Positions 1 to 13,000 of a stretch of DNA of 64,000 nt are shown piece after piece (the first letter of the stretch is position 1; each line of letters opens with the position of its first letter). The notes under the pieces were generated by a model that was not told the DNA's origin, made no database searches, and saw only the letters and a program-made list of their open reading frames with translations. Position numbers and translations under genes: made by a program. This DNA comes from Norana najaformis (taxonomy: Eukaryota; Annelida; Clitellata; Crassiclitellata; Hormogastridae): contig OZ029929.1 of NCBI GenBank assembly GCA_964023275.1, positions 7,448,437 through 7,512,436 on the forward strand, written 5' to 3'.

Positions 1-60
1 TATGAAGACTGGTCAAACCGAAATGCATATTTTGAAAGCACTGTTTTGGTTCTTCTGTAG

Positions 61-177
61 CCAATGTCTCGTGCAGTATCGACCACTTCAGCTGCGGAGA
101 CAGCGGCAAATGTGTTCCGCTGGCATGGCGCTGTGATGGACATCCTGACTGTCAAAATGGATACGATGAAGTCGACT
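61..177 (+). CDS. LDLR-like: LDLR-like exon: LDLa module
   Basis: Phase 1-1 exon encoding one LDL-receptor class A module with six cysteines. The calcium-site signature reads [16 protein letters not shown], so the usual Ser of the SDE motif is Tyr while the acidic ligands stay. By position relative to the later modules it probably corresponds to human LR2. It follows a tctgtag acceptor and ends at a gtaagt donor. Confidence 0.93.
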
Positions 178-3100
178 GTAAGTAACAAAACCAATTTAAA
201 AGCCTTCATTGTTGTTATTGTTATCAGAAATTTGTATTGCGCCACTTCAAGAGACTAGTCAGTGGTTCAAAATGTTCATCCAAAAGAAACAATGTTCAGA
301 TAACTAGAAGAGAATAAGTAAACAGGTGACTAGGAAGAGTCACCACTGGTGGACTCCCACACACATGTAGAGCCCAGCCGATGGATGCCAACCCAGAGAT
401 GACAGTTGATGCAATATTCAGAGTTCATGGATTGCTTTGCATCGGATGAAGTCCCACAGCACATCTTAGCCTGATCATCCTGAGAACCTTCACAGATGGA
501 AGAAGATACAGTGTCCATATATCTTCATTTTATAATGTAATTTATATGAGGCCACTTAATGGCGTCTGTAGATTAATCCCTTTCCCGCTTCACTCCCCTC
601 ACCCTTCTTGAAATACAGTCTAAGATTGGATGGCATTTGAATGGCGCCTGTATAAACGGGTGATAAACGGGATTAAATACACGGTGCTTCTAAGTCTAAG
701 AGGTTCTAAAAATGCAACGTATGTTGTGATAACATTTCTTTGTGGCACTGATTTATATGTAGAGTGCCTAGCTTTTAAAGTGCTTCCATGGTGGTTAGAC
801 TGTAGCCAGGCTGCAGGCTGAGTTTTATAAAAATCCAGACTGAACACAGGAAAGATTGATTGTTATTGAGTTAGCAATTTAGCTCTAAGGTCCTTTTGAC
901 CAGACTGTGCCGCAGAGAACCAGAATGGACAGAGGCATTTTAATTGCTTTTATTTTTAGTTAAGTTATGGGAATCAGGTTATTAACTGGTGTTGTGTCGA
1001 GATCAAGTGATATTTACTGCAGGAACTGGATGAGGGTTGGTTCCTAGGCACGACCAAAAGGTGAAGCACGTAGAGAGGCAAACGGCTGTGGTGTATGGCT
1101 TCTGGAGCTACATAAATAGGGAAGACAAGAAGAAGCAGAAGGATTTGCATATACTTTGTAACAAGTGTTGTTTTGAAGTTTAAAACTGTTTAAGTGTTAA
1201 GTTCTACACGAATTGTAATCATAAACTCCAAATTTCGAAAACACTACTTAAAAGCTAAGTGCAGGGTACCTGCTTATTCACAAGCGCTGCGTCAAGTCAG
1301 TGGGGTTGTCCAAAGATGCCTTGTCAAGAACCAAGTCTGGTTGCCAGAAGACTGGAGAGAGAAGGGGAAAGGAGCTATTAGAGTGGGTTGTGTTTAAGCT
1401 GAGAAAAATTGGAAGTGAAAGGCATAATGAGAAATTGTGACAAGATGTGAGATGTACTAAGTGATTGTAATACAGGTAATGTATTGAATGAGTGATCATT
1501 TGCACTGACAGTTGACTTTGTAAAGCACCATAGAAGTAGCTAGCTAGTTACGATGCCATCTAAATTTTTTTTACATTACATTGCACCTTATCTTGCATTT
1601 CGGAGGCCCTTACTTGAAAAGGCTCTGTGCAAATGCCAAAGCTTGTTTCATACACTGACAGCGACCTATCTTAATTAAAAGGCGCAATGTAGTTGTTACA
1701 ATACTTTGTATTGATGATGATGATGATGATGATGAGTTTTCTGCCCAAAGGCAGGTCCATTGGCTTATGCCACCCGCGGATGAGATGAGTGAGGTGGTTT
1801 CCTGTTGCCTTCCTCACGGACAATTGTGGGTTAGCAACTTGTCAAAGGTTGCTACGCAGTGGCTTGAGGCAGATTCGAACCTGCCACCCTCCGGTTACGA
1901 GGCACCGACCATACCACTACACCACCACGTACCACACTTTGTATTACCGTATTGTAATGTGTGTTGCAGGTGATCTGAGCAGATGCAAGGAGAGTGAGTT
2001 CCAGTGTAAGGAGGTGCGGCGCTGCATCAGCAGCCGATGGCACTGTGACCAGGACATCGACTGCGACGATGGCAGTGATGAGATCGGCTGCAGTAAGTAG
2101 TTTCTGGTCTATCTTTATGTTCTGATTGGATTTGAACTCACTACCTCTGGGTTGACAACACAGCGCGCTAACCACTTGACCTTTGCACACCTCGAATTAT
2201 ACGCTGGCACTTCATTATGCCTTCCTTTTGTTGTGTTCTTATACGGCGCCTTTGTGAAAGCAGTCGAAGGGGACTTGTCTGCACCTGGCACTTAGAAATA
2301 GCACAGTTACGTCGAGAGATGTTGCAAAAGACTTGCTGACTGGTTGACCAACAAGCACCTGGTCCTGATTGATAGATTGACTGATTGATTGAAGCAGTGG
2401 ATGGTGCCATTTTGATTTGTGGTTGTTGATCATGAGCTGGATGATTTATCTGGATTATCTGATCATTATATTGGATGCTGCACTTCTTTAAAGACGCTAC
2501 ATAAATTTGCAGCTGCCTAATGTTTAGTCGTCTTGACAAATCCATTGTTTTATTAATTTTATTAGTGTGATGCTGTGTCACGTAATATAATGTGATTTAG
2601 TGTGATGTGTGAAATACATTCACATGATGCGACGTTTAACCTAACATACGGTTATGTGATGTTATGTAATGTACGTTCCCCTGAATAGTTTGTTTTTAAA
2701 TAGGTGCTATGTAAATTGACAGATACATTATGTATGTATATAGATGCCAAGAAGTATAATTAATGAGCTGTTACTTTACATTTTATGGGTATATTATCTT
2801 ATGTGCTTTCTTTTCCAGCACCTCAGCCATGCAAGGAGCAGGAGTTCCGTTGCGCCAATTCTCGCTGCGTTCCGCTTCAGTGGCACTGTGACGGTGACAT
2901 CGACTGTGGTGACGGATCGGATGAGGTCGGGTGTAACAGTTCGACTGCAACTGGTGGTCATCGATGCGCATCGCAGGAGTTCCCTTGCGCAACAGCCAAT
3001 GAGTGCATCCACACAGCGTGGAGATGCGACGGAGACAATGATTGTCATGACCACAGTGATGAGGATCCGGACATGTGTAAAAATTTCATCTGATTGGTTT

Positions 3101-6100
3101 GATTAGTTAGCTGATTGAATATTGATCGTTTGCTTGGGTTAGGGTTTGCCCTAACCCTAGGTAACGGGGAGTTGCTTGGGTTAGGGTTACCTAGGCAGTG
3201 GGGAGCAACAGGAGGTTTTATAAATGTCCATGAAGGATTTGGAGCAGAAGGGGCCGGTAAAGGGGAGGGAAAGTTGGGTAGGGCGATTGGGAAGAGGGAG
3301 AGGCAGGGGAGGAGGAGATTGGGAGGGAGTTTGGAGAGCAGAAGATTGGTTATGGAGGGGAAGGGTAGAGGGAGAGCAAGAGGGAGAACTGCAGAGCAAA
3401 AGGGGATTTTATGAATATCAGAGAGGGAGCAGGAAGGGAGATGCCTGGGAAGTTGAGGGAAGGTGAGATTGGGGGAGGGAGATGGAGAACGGAGGGCAGA
3501 TTAGAATAGGAAGGTGTTGTGGGAGGGGAAGTGACAGGGAGAAACTGAAATCAACAGAGGATGATCCCCAACAGGGACAGTTTGCTGAACTAGCATGCAG
3601 ATGCTAGTTTTGAATGATTTTTCTAGATGCTATCAACTGTCCCCAATAGAGGTTTATATCCAAGCAACATGACTCATCATCGTTAAATCATCGTTATCGT
3701 TGATGACATCATCATTTGCTGTTGACGTGTTTCTTGCACAGGTGGTGCCTTGATATGTGGCGCCAATCAGTTCCAGTGCCTCCGGAATTTTTCGTGCATC
3801 GCGATGAACCTCAAGTGTGACTCGGTACCTGACTGCGTCGATGGATCTGATGAAGAGGGATGCTTTAGTAGGTGCTCAGTGCACTCATCTGTCATCTCAT
3901 TCCATTTCCCTGTTGTTTGATATCTATATAATAAAAGCCTTAGACATGGTCCATTTAGTACATTAGAGAAGATGACATATAACGGCGCAATCTTGTGAAC
4001 AATATGAGAACAAAATAATTTCTTTGCACTTGGCCAGAAAGAGGAACTGGACAGGGACAAGAGAGGGAGAAGGAGAGGTGGGGAAGGGACATCGGGAGGG
4101 AATGAGATAATTGAGGGGAAAAGGGGATTTTCCCAGAAGGGACAGTTTGCATACCTTGCACCCAAATACTCTGCACAGGAAAATTTTAATTGTAATTGAA
4201 AATTTGTAGAGCACCTCTTCAAAAGATGCTCTCCCGAGACGCACTGCATTAATTAGTAGGTAATGTTAGTATGTTATAATTTTATTATATTATTTTATCA
4301 GTCAGCTTTAGTATGGGCACTGTATAAATCTGTCATTTCATAGACATCATTCTGTTGTTATTTGTTTGAGCTGGTGCTGGATGCGATTCCCAGACGGAGT
4401 TTGACTGCTCCGGCAGTGGGCAGAACTGCATCACACTGGACCGGTTGTGTGATGGAGTCGATGACTGTGGCAACAGGGCTGATGAAGGCAGCTTCTGCTC
4501 AGCCTCCGGTCAGTGTGGCCATTGGTCACTGTCTTATATGTGTGTATGTCAGTGTATGTATGCATAGATGCATGCATACATAAATATGTATATACATACA
4601 TACATGCATACTTGCATATATACTTAGTCATAGAGACATACTTCAGTCTTGTAGGGAATTAGCAGTTGAGAGCTTCTGTGAAAGATTGGACAAAACTCTG
4701 GAAACCTGTAAAACAGTGAACATAAAGTAAGGTAATTACTCATTGATTACAGGACTGTATCAACTGTCTGTGCATGCTCTTGGGGGTTGAAGAATTCAGC
4801 TTGGAGACATAGTCCCATCAGTGGTATCTTTTCCTGCTATTAGAGCATTATTTACAGATGAACTTGTACCTGGGAATGGTACTGAGAGGGCACTATTAAG
4901 TGTTCAGTTATATACTTAAGTACATTCATACATGCATACCTACGTACATGCACACACGATATGGTGGTGATGATGATGGTGATGATGATGATGATGAAGA
5001 TGATGATGAATATGATGATGATGATGATGATGATGATGACGACGATGACTGTGACGGTTTTGTTCATGACGATAATGCTGGTGATTTCAGTGGTTTTGAT
5101 TATTTGATGAAAACGTTTATGGTGAATTTGATTTGAATCTTGCAGCCAATCCGTGCAAAGTCATTGGTGCCGGTCGGTGTTCGCATGAATGTGTCAGCAC
5201 TGGCACTTCCTTCATCTGCAAGTGCCCGGCCGGTTATCGCCTTGGCCATGACAACCGGACATGCGAAGGTGAACAGGTTACTTTCCATCTCTACAAGTTC
5301 ATGTGATGTAACAGCGATATGTTCTGTGCAGGAAGAAGGCATTGTATAATGTGCTGTATGATTGTGTAGTGTGCTGTATGATTTCAGAGTTCAGTAAGAA
5401 GTAAGTCAGATTATGTCATAAACAACACCATATGTACATGTATATGAGTTCAGTAAGAATATTTACTTTTCTCAGGTAAATATTTATGTATATTCGCACC
5501 AGTCAAACGTCAGATAACTAGAAGAGTCATCGCTGCCTGATTTTCACCAGACACAGAATCAGCCGACAGATTCCCATCCAAAGTTGATAGTTGACACCAT
5601 ATTCAGAGTTCCTGGACTACGTTGCTTCAGAAATGAGGAAGAGCAACATAGTGAAATGGTAGTTGTGGAGAGAAGACGAAACACTCATGTTGACAAAGCT
5701 GCTGACTCACAAAATCTGTTTTTGGCCAATGCTTAGATCAAGCCTATGTTAAGTTAAAGGTGATAAAGTTGTTGCACGCCTCTGTAGAATCTCGTCCGAA
5801 GCATAGTCCTGAGGTTAAAGGGTCAATTAGGTGATGCACAACCACAATAGACCAGCAAAATGACCCTTCCTAACCTTGCACGTGTGATTGTCATGGCCAG
5901 GTCGAGTGTATGCATGTTACAGATGGTGACACACGTTCACCAATTCGCACATAAGATACACAGTCCATGTACAGTGTTTACATCATCGTCCTCATTGTTT
6001 ATTGATCCTGTTCAAGTGTGATGCGTGTTACAATTGCTGTCCAGTTTAATGGGTTTAAAGGGCACAATCAGAATAGACTTTGTATTCTGGTACATTTGAT

Positions 6101-6986
6101 GCATTTGTATATGTATTTATGTAGTGCTTCTATAGAACCTCACAAAGGTGCTGCAGTATGTATGACTAACAGGAGTCTAGGAGATATCCCCCGGGTAAAT
6201 GCCCCCCGGACATTCCCCCATCATCTCCCCCATGGATTTCTCCGCCTGGGTAAAGGCCCAGATATTTCCACCCCCCCAAGTCATTTATTTTATATAAACA
6301 AACATCACAATTAGTTTTATATAGGTCACAGATAAAGAGAACAATATTTTAAAAATGAGTTTACGTGATATAAGGTAAAAAAATAAAAATAAATTAGTAC
6401 TTGTGTTTATGGCAAAGATTTTTAGTGTTAAGTTTAAGTTCGGTTTATAAGCAACACACAGAGAGTCTGTGTTCACAGACTAATGTTAAAAACAGCTGCT
6501 TTCATGTAGTCTTTGATGTCATGTTTATCGAAGTCTGCAGTGATATTTGAGATTCTTGTAGAACAATCTTTCTACTTCTTCTTGCTATATTAACATCATG
6601 CATTCATTAGTAGTCTTTCTATAAAACGGTTTACTCAATTTGTTTGCTATATTAAAAGTCTTTTCTAAAAATTATTTGTATTTCCACCCCAAACATCAAA
6701 CTTACTAAAAAGTATGTACAGATAGAAATTGTTTACATTTTATAGACATTTGGGGGAATATCCAAGGGGGGTTCTGTCTCCTATTGAAACGCCTAGGGGA
6801 TGAAATCCAGGGGGAATGACCGGGGGAATAGTCCGGGGGGAAATGTCCAGTGGGGATTTGTCCGGATTCCAACTAACAGTTCTAAAACGGTGCGTCTTAA
6901 GATAAACTGAGAATAGTTGTGGTAACTATCATGTGCTTTAAAACTACCTTATAGTAGTAACTGTAGCCTTAGTTTGTAAAACTTTA

Positions 6987-7038
<52 letters not shown>

Positions 7039-10000
7039 TGTTTGTGACAAATAGAGATTTATATATATATAATATATATATATGTATGGTGTTGTTTATG
7101 ACATATGACATTATGTCATAGACAGCACCATATGGGTATAGATATACACAACACACTTATGGTATTGTTTATTACATTAGAGATGTATACCAGTAGTAGC
7201 TATATGACCTGGTATCCACACGATCCAGTCATTTGTTAGTTTCTTGTGATGCTGTTCCAGGATTTGGACTTTGGACGCAGTTGCAAAATGCTTTGGCACT
7301 TCACGTGCATTTGATCTGTTTGTCTTCAGATATCAACGAATGCCTCATACCTGGAATGTGCTCGCAGGATTGCGAAAATCGCAAACCAGGCTACAAATGC
7401 AAATGTAGAGCGGGTTACGAACTGGATCTCAATGAACATCGCTGTAAAGCAGCAGGTGAACACGTGAAAATTTTTTCAATATTGTTTGGTTCATAAGAAG
7501 AACTAAGTGTCCCGATACCGTATGTATATGCTTACATATGCAGATGCATTCTTACATGCATGCACGCATACAGGTACATATTATACTTGACATACATACA
7601 CTCACATCTCATCCTATCTGCATTTGATTTGAATGTGTAAAACTGTTCTCTTTCATTGGGGCAGGGCTTGGAGAGCCTTTGGAAGAGGAACCATGATCTG
7701 AATGAATGAATGACTGAATGACTGAATAAATGAATACCAGATAAAACTTATGATCAGTGACTGGTCATCTGTTTTTCCAATCCTTCCACAGGAAGATTGG
7801 TATTTTCCTTGTCTTTTCCTACACTGCTGGTCCATCGCTGGAATTTGCAATCTCCTGCTTTACGTGACTTTTCTCGTTCTCGTATTTCATGGACAGTTGA
7901 AGGCTTGCCTTTTTGTAGCTATTCATGCTTTTGTGGTAAATTCATTCATCATAAAATATAAATGTATTAATAATAATAATAATAAATGCAAATATATCTG
8001 AGAGGCACTTTTGCCAAAAGCGGTCAAATACTAATCATCAACCACTTTATCTGTGAACATGCATCATGTGAAACTGACCATTTTTTGTTCGAGTCACAAC
8101 GTAAGAAAAACTTTCCAGGCTGTTGGATTGCCTTTGTTGTGCTTGAACTTAACCAAATGCTCATTGATCCCTCTGGACCACACCTCTAAACACCAATTTT
8201 CATAAAGGCATTTAGTATGTGAGGAATTTTGTTTTAATTTATTACTCTTGCTAAAATGTGCAGTGTCAGTAAATCTGAATCTGAGGAGTGCAACAAGTAT
8301 GCACAAAGGTTTGGTCCAGGGTCGTTACACAGAGTCTTCTCAGTAGGTTTGAACTCGCAGTTGTCAAATTACAGGCTCGGCGCTACTGAATAGGCCACTA
8401 TGTTGCGTGATGATTACTTTACAGGAGCGTTATGTTACCTTCTGTTACCTTGTTTACCCTAGCTTAATTTATGTTATGTTTGGGTAAAGGTCATGAACCC
8501 ATCCTGCTGTTTGCCAATCGCCATGACCTGCGAGAGATTCGCCTTCACAGTGGTCAGTATCGCTCTGTGGTTGAGAAGCTACACAGTGCCATTGCCCTTG
8601 ACTACGACTACAGAGAGAACTACATCTACTGGTCAGATGTAGCTAGTGAAACCATCTCAAGGTAAGAATATATCATGCTTCTGGGTGGCTTCGATAGGAT
8701 ATATCCATGGATAGGATATATAGGATGTACATTATCTGGTTTTGTCATTTCTTCTTGTGTCTAATCTAATATAATCCTATCCGATGACTCTTGTAGCTCC
8801 ATTGTTGTAATCTGGTCAATCAATGGTTGCTTAAAAAGAAACAGCAGTTAGCAATCAAAGTCAATCAGAAAGGTCTAGTCACGATCCAAGAAGCTGAGAC
8901 ACTGGAGCACAAGCTCTTGTGGATGAGAAACTTGGAAAAGTTGAGTCCAGACTGAAAGGATGTCAGAGGACTGGACAGGTGGATAGCACAGATCGCAGAT
9001 TAATGAAGTCCGACTAGCCATGGAGAAAGCCAGGGAACTTCATTCGCACTGTCCTGGTTTCAAGTATAGTATAATGAGTCGGTGTGTGTATGTGTGAGCT
9101 GAGGGTTAAGTTTTTGTGAGCTGATTGAAATGTTTGTAAACTGTGAGACTGATTGTGCATTAGACTTTCTTCAGCTGGTTGATATGTAGTGATTGCAATA
9201 TAGAAGTCTGTCTGTCTGTCTGTCTGTCTGTCTTGCCTTGGCCTGTTCTGTCTTGTCCTATCCTTTTCTCTCTTATCTTATGTTATTTGTCTTATCTTTG
9301 TGAAGTTCTTTTCTTCATGCAATGAAGAAGCTTATCTCCTACCATCTCAACTCATCATATCTTGCCTTTGTTGCTGTATTTTATTTTAATTTCCTCTTTT
9401 CTCTGTCATTTGATCTCATCGCTGATCCTGTGTGTCATGTGTGTTGCTTGATGTAGACGAGTGATAAATTCTTCAAGCCATGTAGAAGAAATAGTCAAGC
9501 GGGACATCAGCACTCCAGACGGACTTGCCCTTGACTGGATCCACAAGAACCTCTACTGGACCGACACAGGAAACAACCGAATTGAGGTCCTGTCCGTCAG
9601 AGATCCTGAAAATTTCTGGCGAAAGGTTCTCATCAACACGAACCTTGATGAGCCTCGAGCGATCGCAGTCGATCCACGAGTGAATCACTGGTACAGCTTC
9701 GATCATTGTTCAAGTTTTCGTGATTTTATGAAATTGCTTGATTTCTCTACTTTGATGGTTCTTAGAATTCACAGTAGTAACATCATGATGATGATGATGA
9801 GTTTTCTGCCCAAAGGCAGGTCCATTGGCTTTATGCCACCCGGGGATGAGGTGAGTGAGGTGGTTTCCCATTGCCTTCCTCACAGACAGTTGTGGGGAGC
9901 AACTTGTCCAAGGTCACTACGAAGTGGTTTGAGGCAGATTCGAACCTGCAACCCTCCAGTTACGAGGCACTGAACATGCCACTACACCGCAACGTTCCAC

Positions 10001-13000
10001 ACCGGTAACATAATCATGTTAATCATAGTAACATAGTCATGATTAATAGCCTCTCCCACACTACACAGTTAATCTGTGCACAGGTTTGGGAAGATGACCC
10101 TTCTGGGCAAATCTGTTGATCCCTGTCAGCTATGGGCTATCAAAGCGGTTGTCAAAAACTGTCCCAATTTTGAGAACTTTCAGCGGCAACTACAACAGCT
10201 TTGATACCACTGTTTAACAGCCAAATTTCATTGGGTTGGATTATTTATTTGCTAGATATTCAGTGTGTCATATTAGTTTATGCACTATATAACTGTGACA
10301 TTCATATTCATATGCACTAAACACTGAGTTTGGTTACAAGTGATGTTCGCAGAAAGACATTCAGTTGCAGTAGTGTTCTTGTTGTTGTAGTAGCTGATGT
10401 TTGACTTTAGATTTAGCTGTCTTAGTAAAGCTGCTTAAATGTATTAAATTTGACCACGTTTAGTTTTATTAACGTCAGCCACTCCCCAAGTTGTCTGCAC
10501 ACACCGTACCTCTGTCACCAAGCAGTATAATTTGGTACCGGCGTAAGCTGGGAAGTAAATGGCAAGTGATGTGATGCACTGTCCCCATGTCCAGGACATT
10601 GGCATTCGTCCATTGCCGGCTCAAGGGCCAAGAAAAGGAGATGAGCGCCTCCTCGACGTCTCACTTTTGGGATATGGGATTCTTTACTTTAATTACTTAC
10701 TACTCCAAGATGCTGCATAGTCAGTGGATTGATTGTTGTTTGGGGCTGACCTCTGCATATTGTATGCTGTATGAACTATATGTGCTGACTCGCCATGAGT
10801 AAGCTCAACTTGTGCCAAACAGCGGGACTACTCATACACAAGTCTAAGGCTAATATTATATAGATAGCTCAACCGTTTGCAATTCTTGTTAATTGATGTC
10901 ATAATTGCCAGGAATATTTTCCATCATTTCGTCTCAGAATTTTCACTAATTTGGATTGTTGCCTCAAAGTTTGGTTGGATATTTTCTCAGGTACATTTAC
11001 TGGACTGACTGGGGAGATTTTCCTAAAATTGAACGTGCCAACCTTGACGGCTCTGAACGCACTATTATCATTGACAAGGACATCCAATGGCCCAATGGTC
11101 TTGCGATTGGTAAGGGTGTAAGATCTGTTTGGTGACCGATTGTATATCTGCCAGCCTTTCACATCTGATTTTAGGGCTAATTAAGTAAATAAGTGATGGA
11201 TTTGTTAACACGCCGTATAAGCCATAAACCAAGGGCTTAATTCCAGGTTCAACTTGCATTCATGTTCGTAAGAAAAAGGTGAGCTCATGACGATAATTAC
11301 CACACCATGTCTTGATTATCTTACTGTTCAAGACCTTTCTTATCTTACCTTACAATTTTGTTAGCGTATTTTGTATTAACTTGCATTGCTTTTCTTACCA
11401 GCTTTACGTTGCCCTTTCTTATCTTACCTTACAATTTTGTTAGCGTATTTTGTATTAATTTGCATTGATTTTCTTACCAGCTTTACGTTGTCCTTTCTTA
11501 TCTTTCATTGTCCTGACTTACATTGCTTCTTCTTGAGTTCTAGCTTTACAGACATTGCTGTGTTATTGTATTACTTTTTTATAATTTTATCTTTGTAAAT
11601 ATTACCTAACCTTATCATACTTTAATTAATTAACTTCTCCAGACCTTGGTATGTATGTATATATGTGGACTTGTATGTATGTATGTATGTATGTATGTAT
11701 ATGTGTATGAATGTCAGTTTGTGTGTTTGTGTATATCTAAACACCAAGTGTAGCGTTGTTTAATTACATGATACAAGCACTACTACCAATGCTAGCCTAG
11801 ATGGTGTTAAAGTCATTGTGAAAAAAGTGATCAGTAAGTAAACTGCTCAGGTACCTTGGTACTCCATCGTATGTTGCGGATGTAGACATTTATTAGAGGC
11901 CGGTAATCAAAGAGCAGTTGCCTACGTTGCCTTATGTGATGTTACTTGAGGTTGCATTCATCTGTAGACTATGAGAGTAATCTTCTCTTTTGGGTTGATG
12001 CGAAGTTGCATATCATCTGTTCTTCGAATCTTGTTGGTGGCGATCGGAGGGTCATTCTCACTTCCTACATCCACCTGAAGCATCCCTTCTCACTGACCGT
12101 CTTTGAGGTGAGTGGTGCCGTGCTTGTCTCGTCTTGTGTTGCGTCGGCTTAAGAACAGCTCTGAGCTGATGTCGGGTACAGTTTCACTTGTTTTCACTTG
12201 TACTTTAGTTGTGTTGTAATAAAAGAAGCACTTCTGAAAAGTTCTTGAGAGGAACTACATAAATGTTCGGACTCATACTTGACAAATGTCTAATTTACTG
12301 TTCTATTCCGTAAATTTATGTAATGCCTCGTAGAACAGTCTACTTAGAAGCACTCTTTTGCCTTGGCAAAAGAGATCAGCTCTTAAAAGTGGTGAGATTA
12401 GGCGCATGTAATATGTTGGCCATAGCAAGTATTATGTATATTTATGTATCGTATTCATAATCTCAGGATTTCTACAGCGCCCAGCGACAGCTAAGTCACG
12501 GGAACCAGCTTATTCATAGGCGCTCTGTCAAAACAAAATCGCTAGGCAAAAGGGTTCGGCTCCTGGTAAAGATCCAGGAGTAATAATAATAATAACAGCA
12601 ACAACATATAAATGTCCAGTTACAGTACATGACATTTCAAATAATGTATGCTTAAATGCAGACATGCATTGATTGCAGTTTTGAACTTCTCTGATTATCG
12701 TACTTTTAGAATGTCAGAGTACACTGTGTTATGATGCGTATGCTGTTGTCCTTGGTGTGCTAGGATGACATCTACTGGTCAGACTGGGAAGTAGAATCAA
12801 TCCTCAAGGTCTCCAAGTTCCCAAAGGAACGTCGCAATAACACAGTGAAGAATGTTGCAATGCACCTTTACGCACCAATGGATGTCCACATTTTCCATGA
12901 ACTCAAACAGCCGCATGGTAAGAAAAGGTCTACTCACATCCCCGCTGCAGAAAGATGGACGGTCTGATCAAATCTAGTCTAATGACTTCTGTAGTGCCGT

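Larger units (their letters stand above)
178..1969 (+). other. Intron of LDLR-like gene
   Basis: It holds a dispersed repeat near 297-500, a LINE/SINE 3' fragment near 1240-1390 and a tRNA-headed SINE at 1712-1937. Otherwise no gene or conserved signal is seen. Confidence 0.85.
5269..7329 (+). other. Intron of LDLR-like gene, about 2 kb
   Basis: It holds a dispersed repeat (5511-5655), a non-autonomous DNA element with 8-bp target duplications (6165-6879), an AT microsatellite and a small foldback (7085-7132). No gene. Confidence 0.85.
9691..10990 (+). other. Intron of LDLR-like gene
   Basis: Carries SINE family A copy 2 (9786-10002) and a SINE body fragment (10482-10703). The remainder is unremarkable. 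Confidence 0.8.

Noticed and set aside
9691-9973. Continuation of the propeller exon past 9690
   Set aside because: The frame runs into a SINE. Propeller homology stops exactly at a gtacag donor and resumes in phase at 10991.
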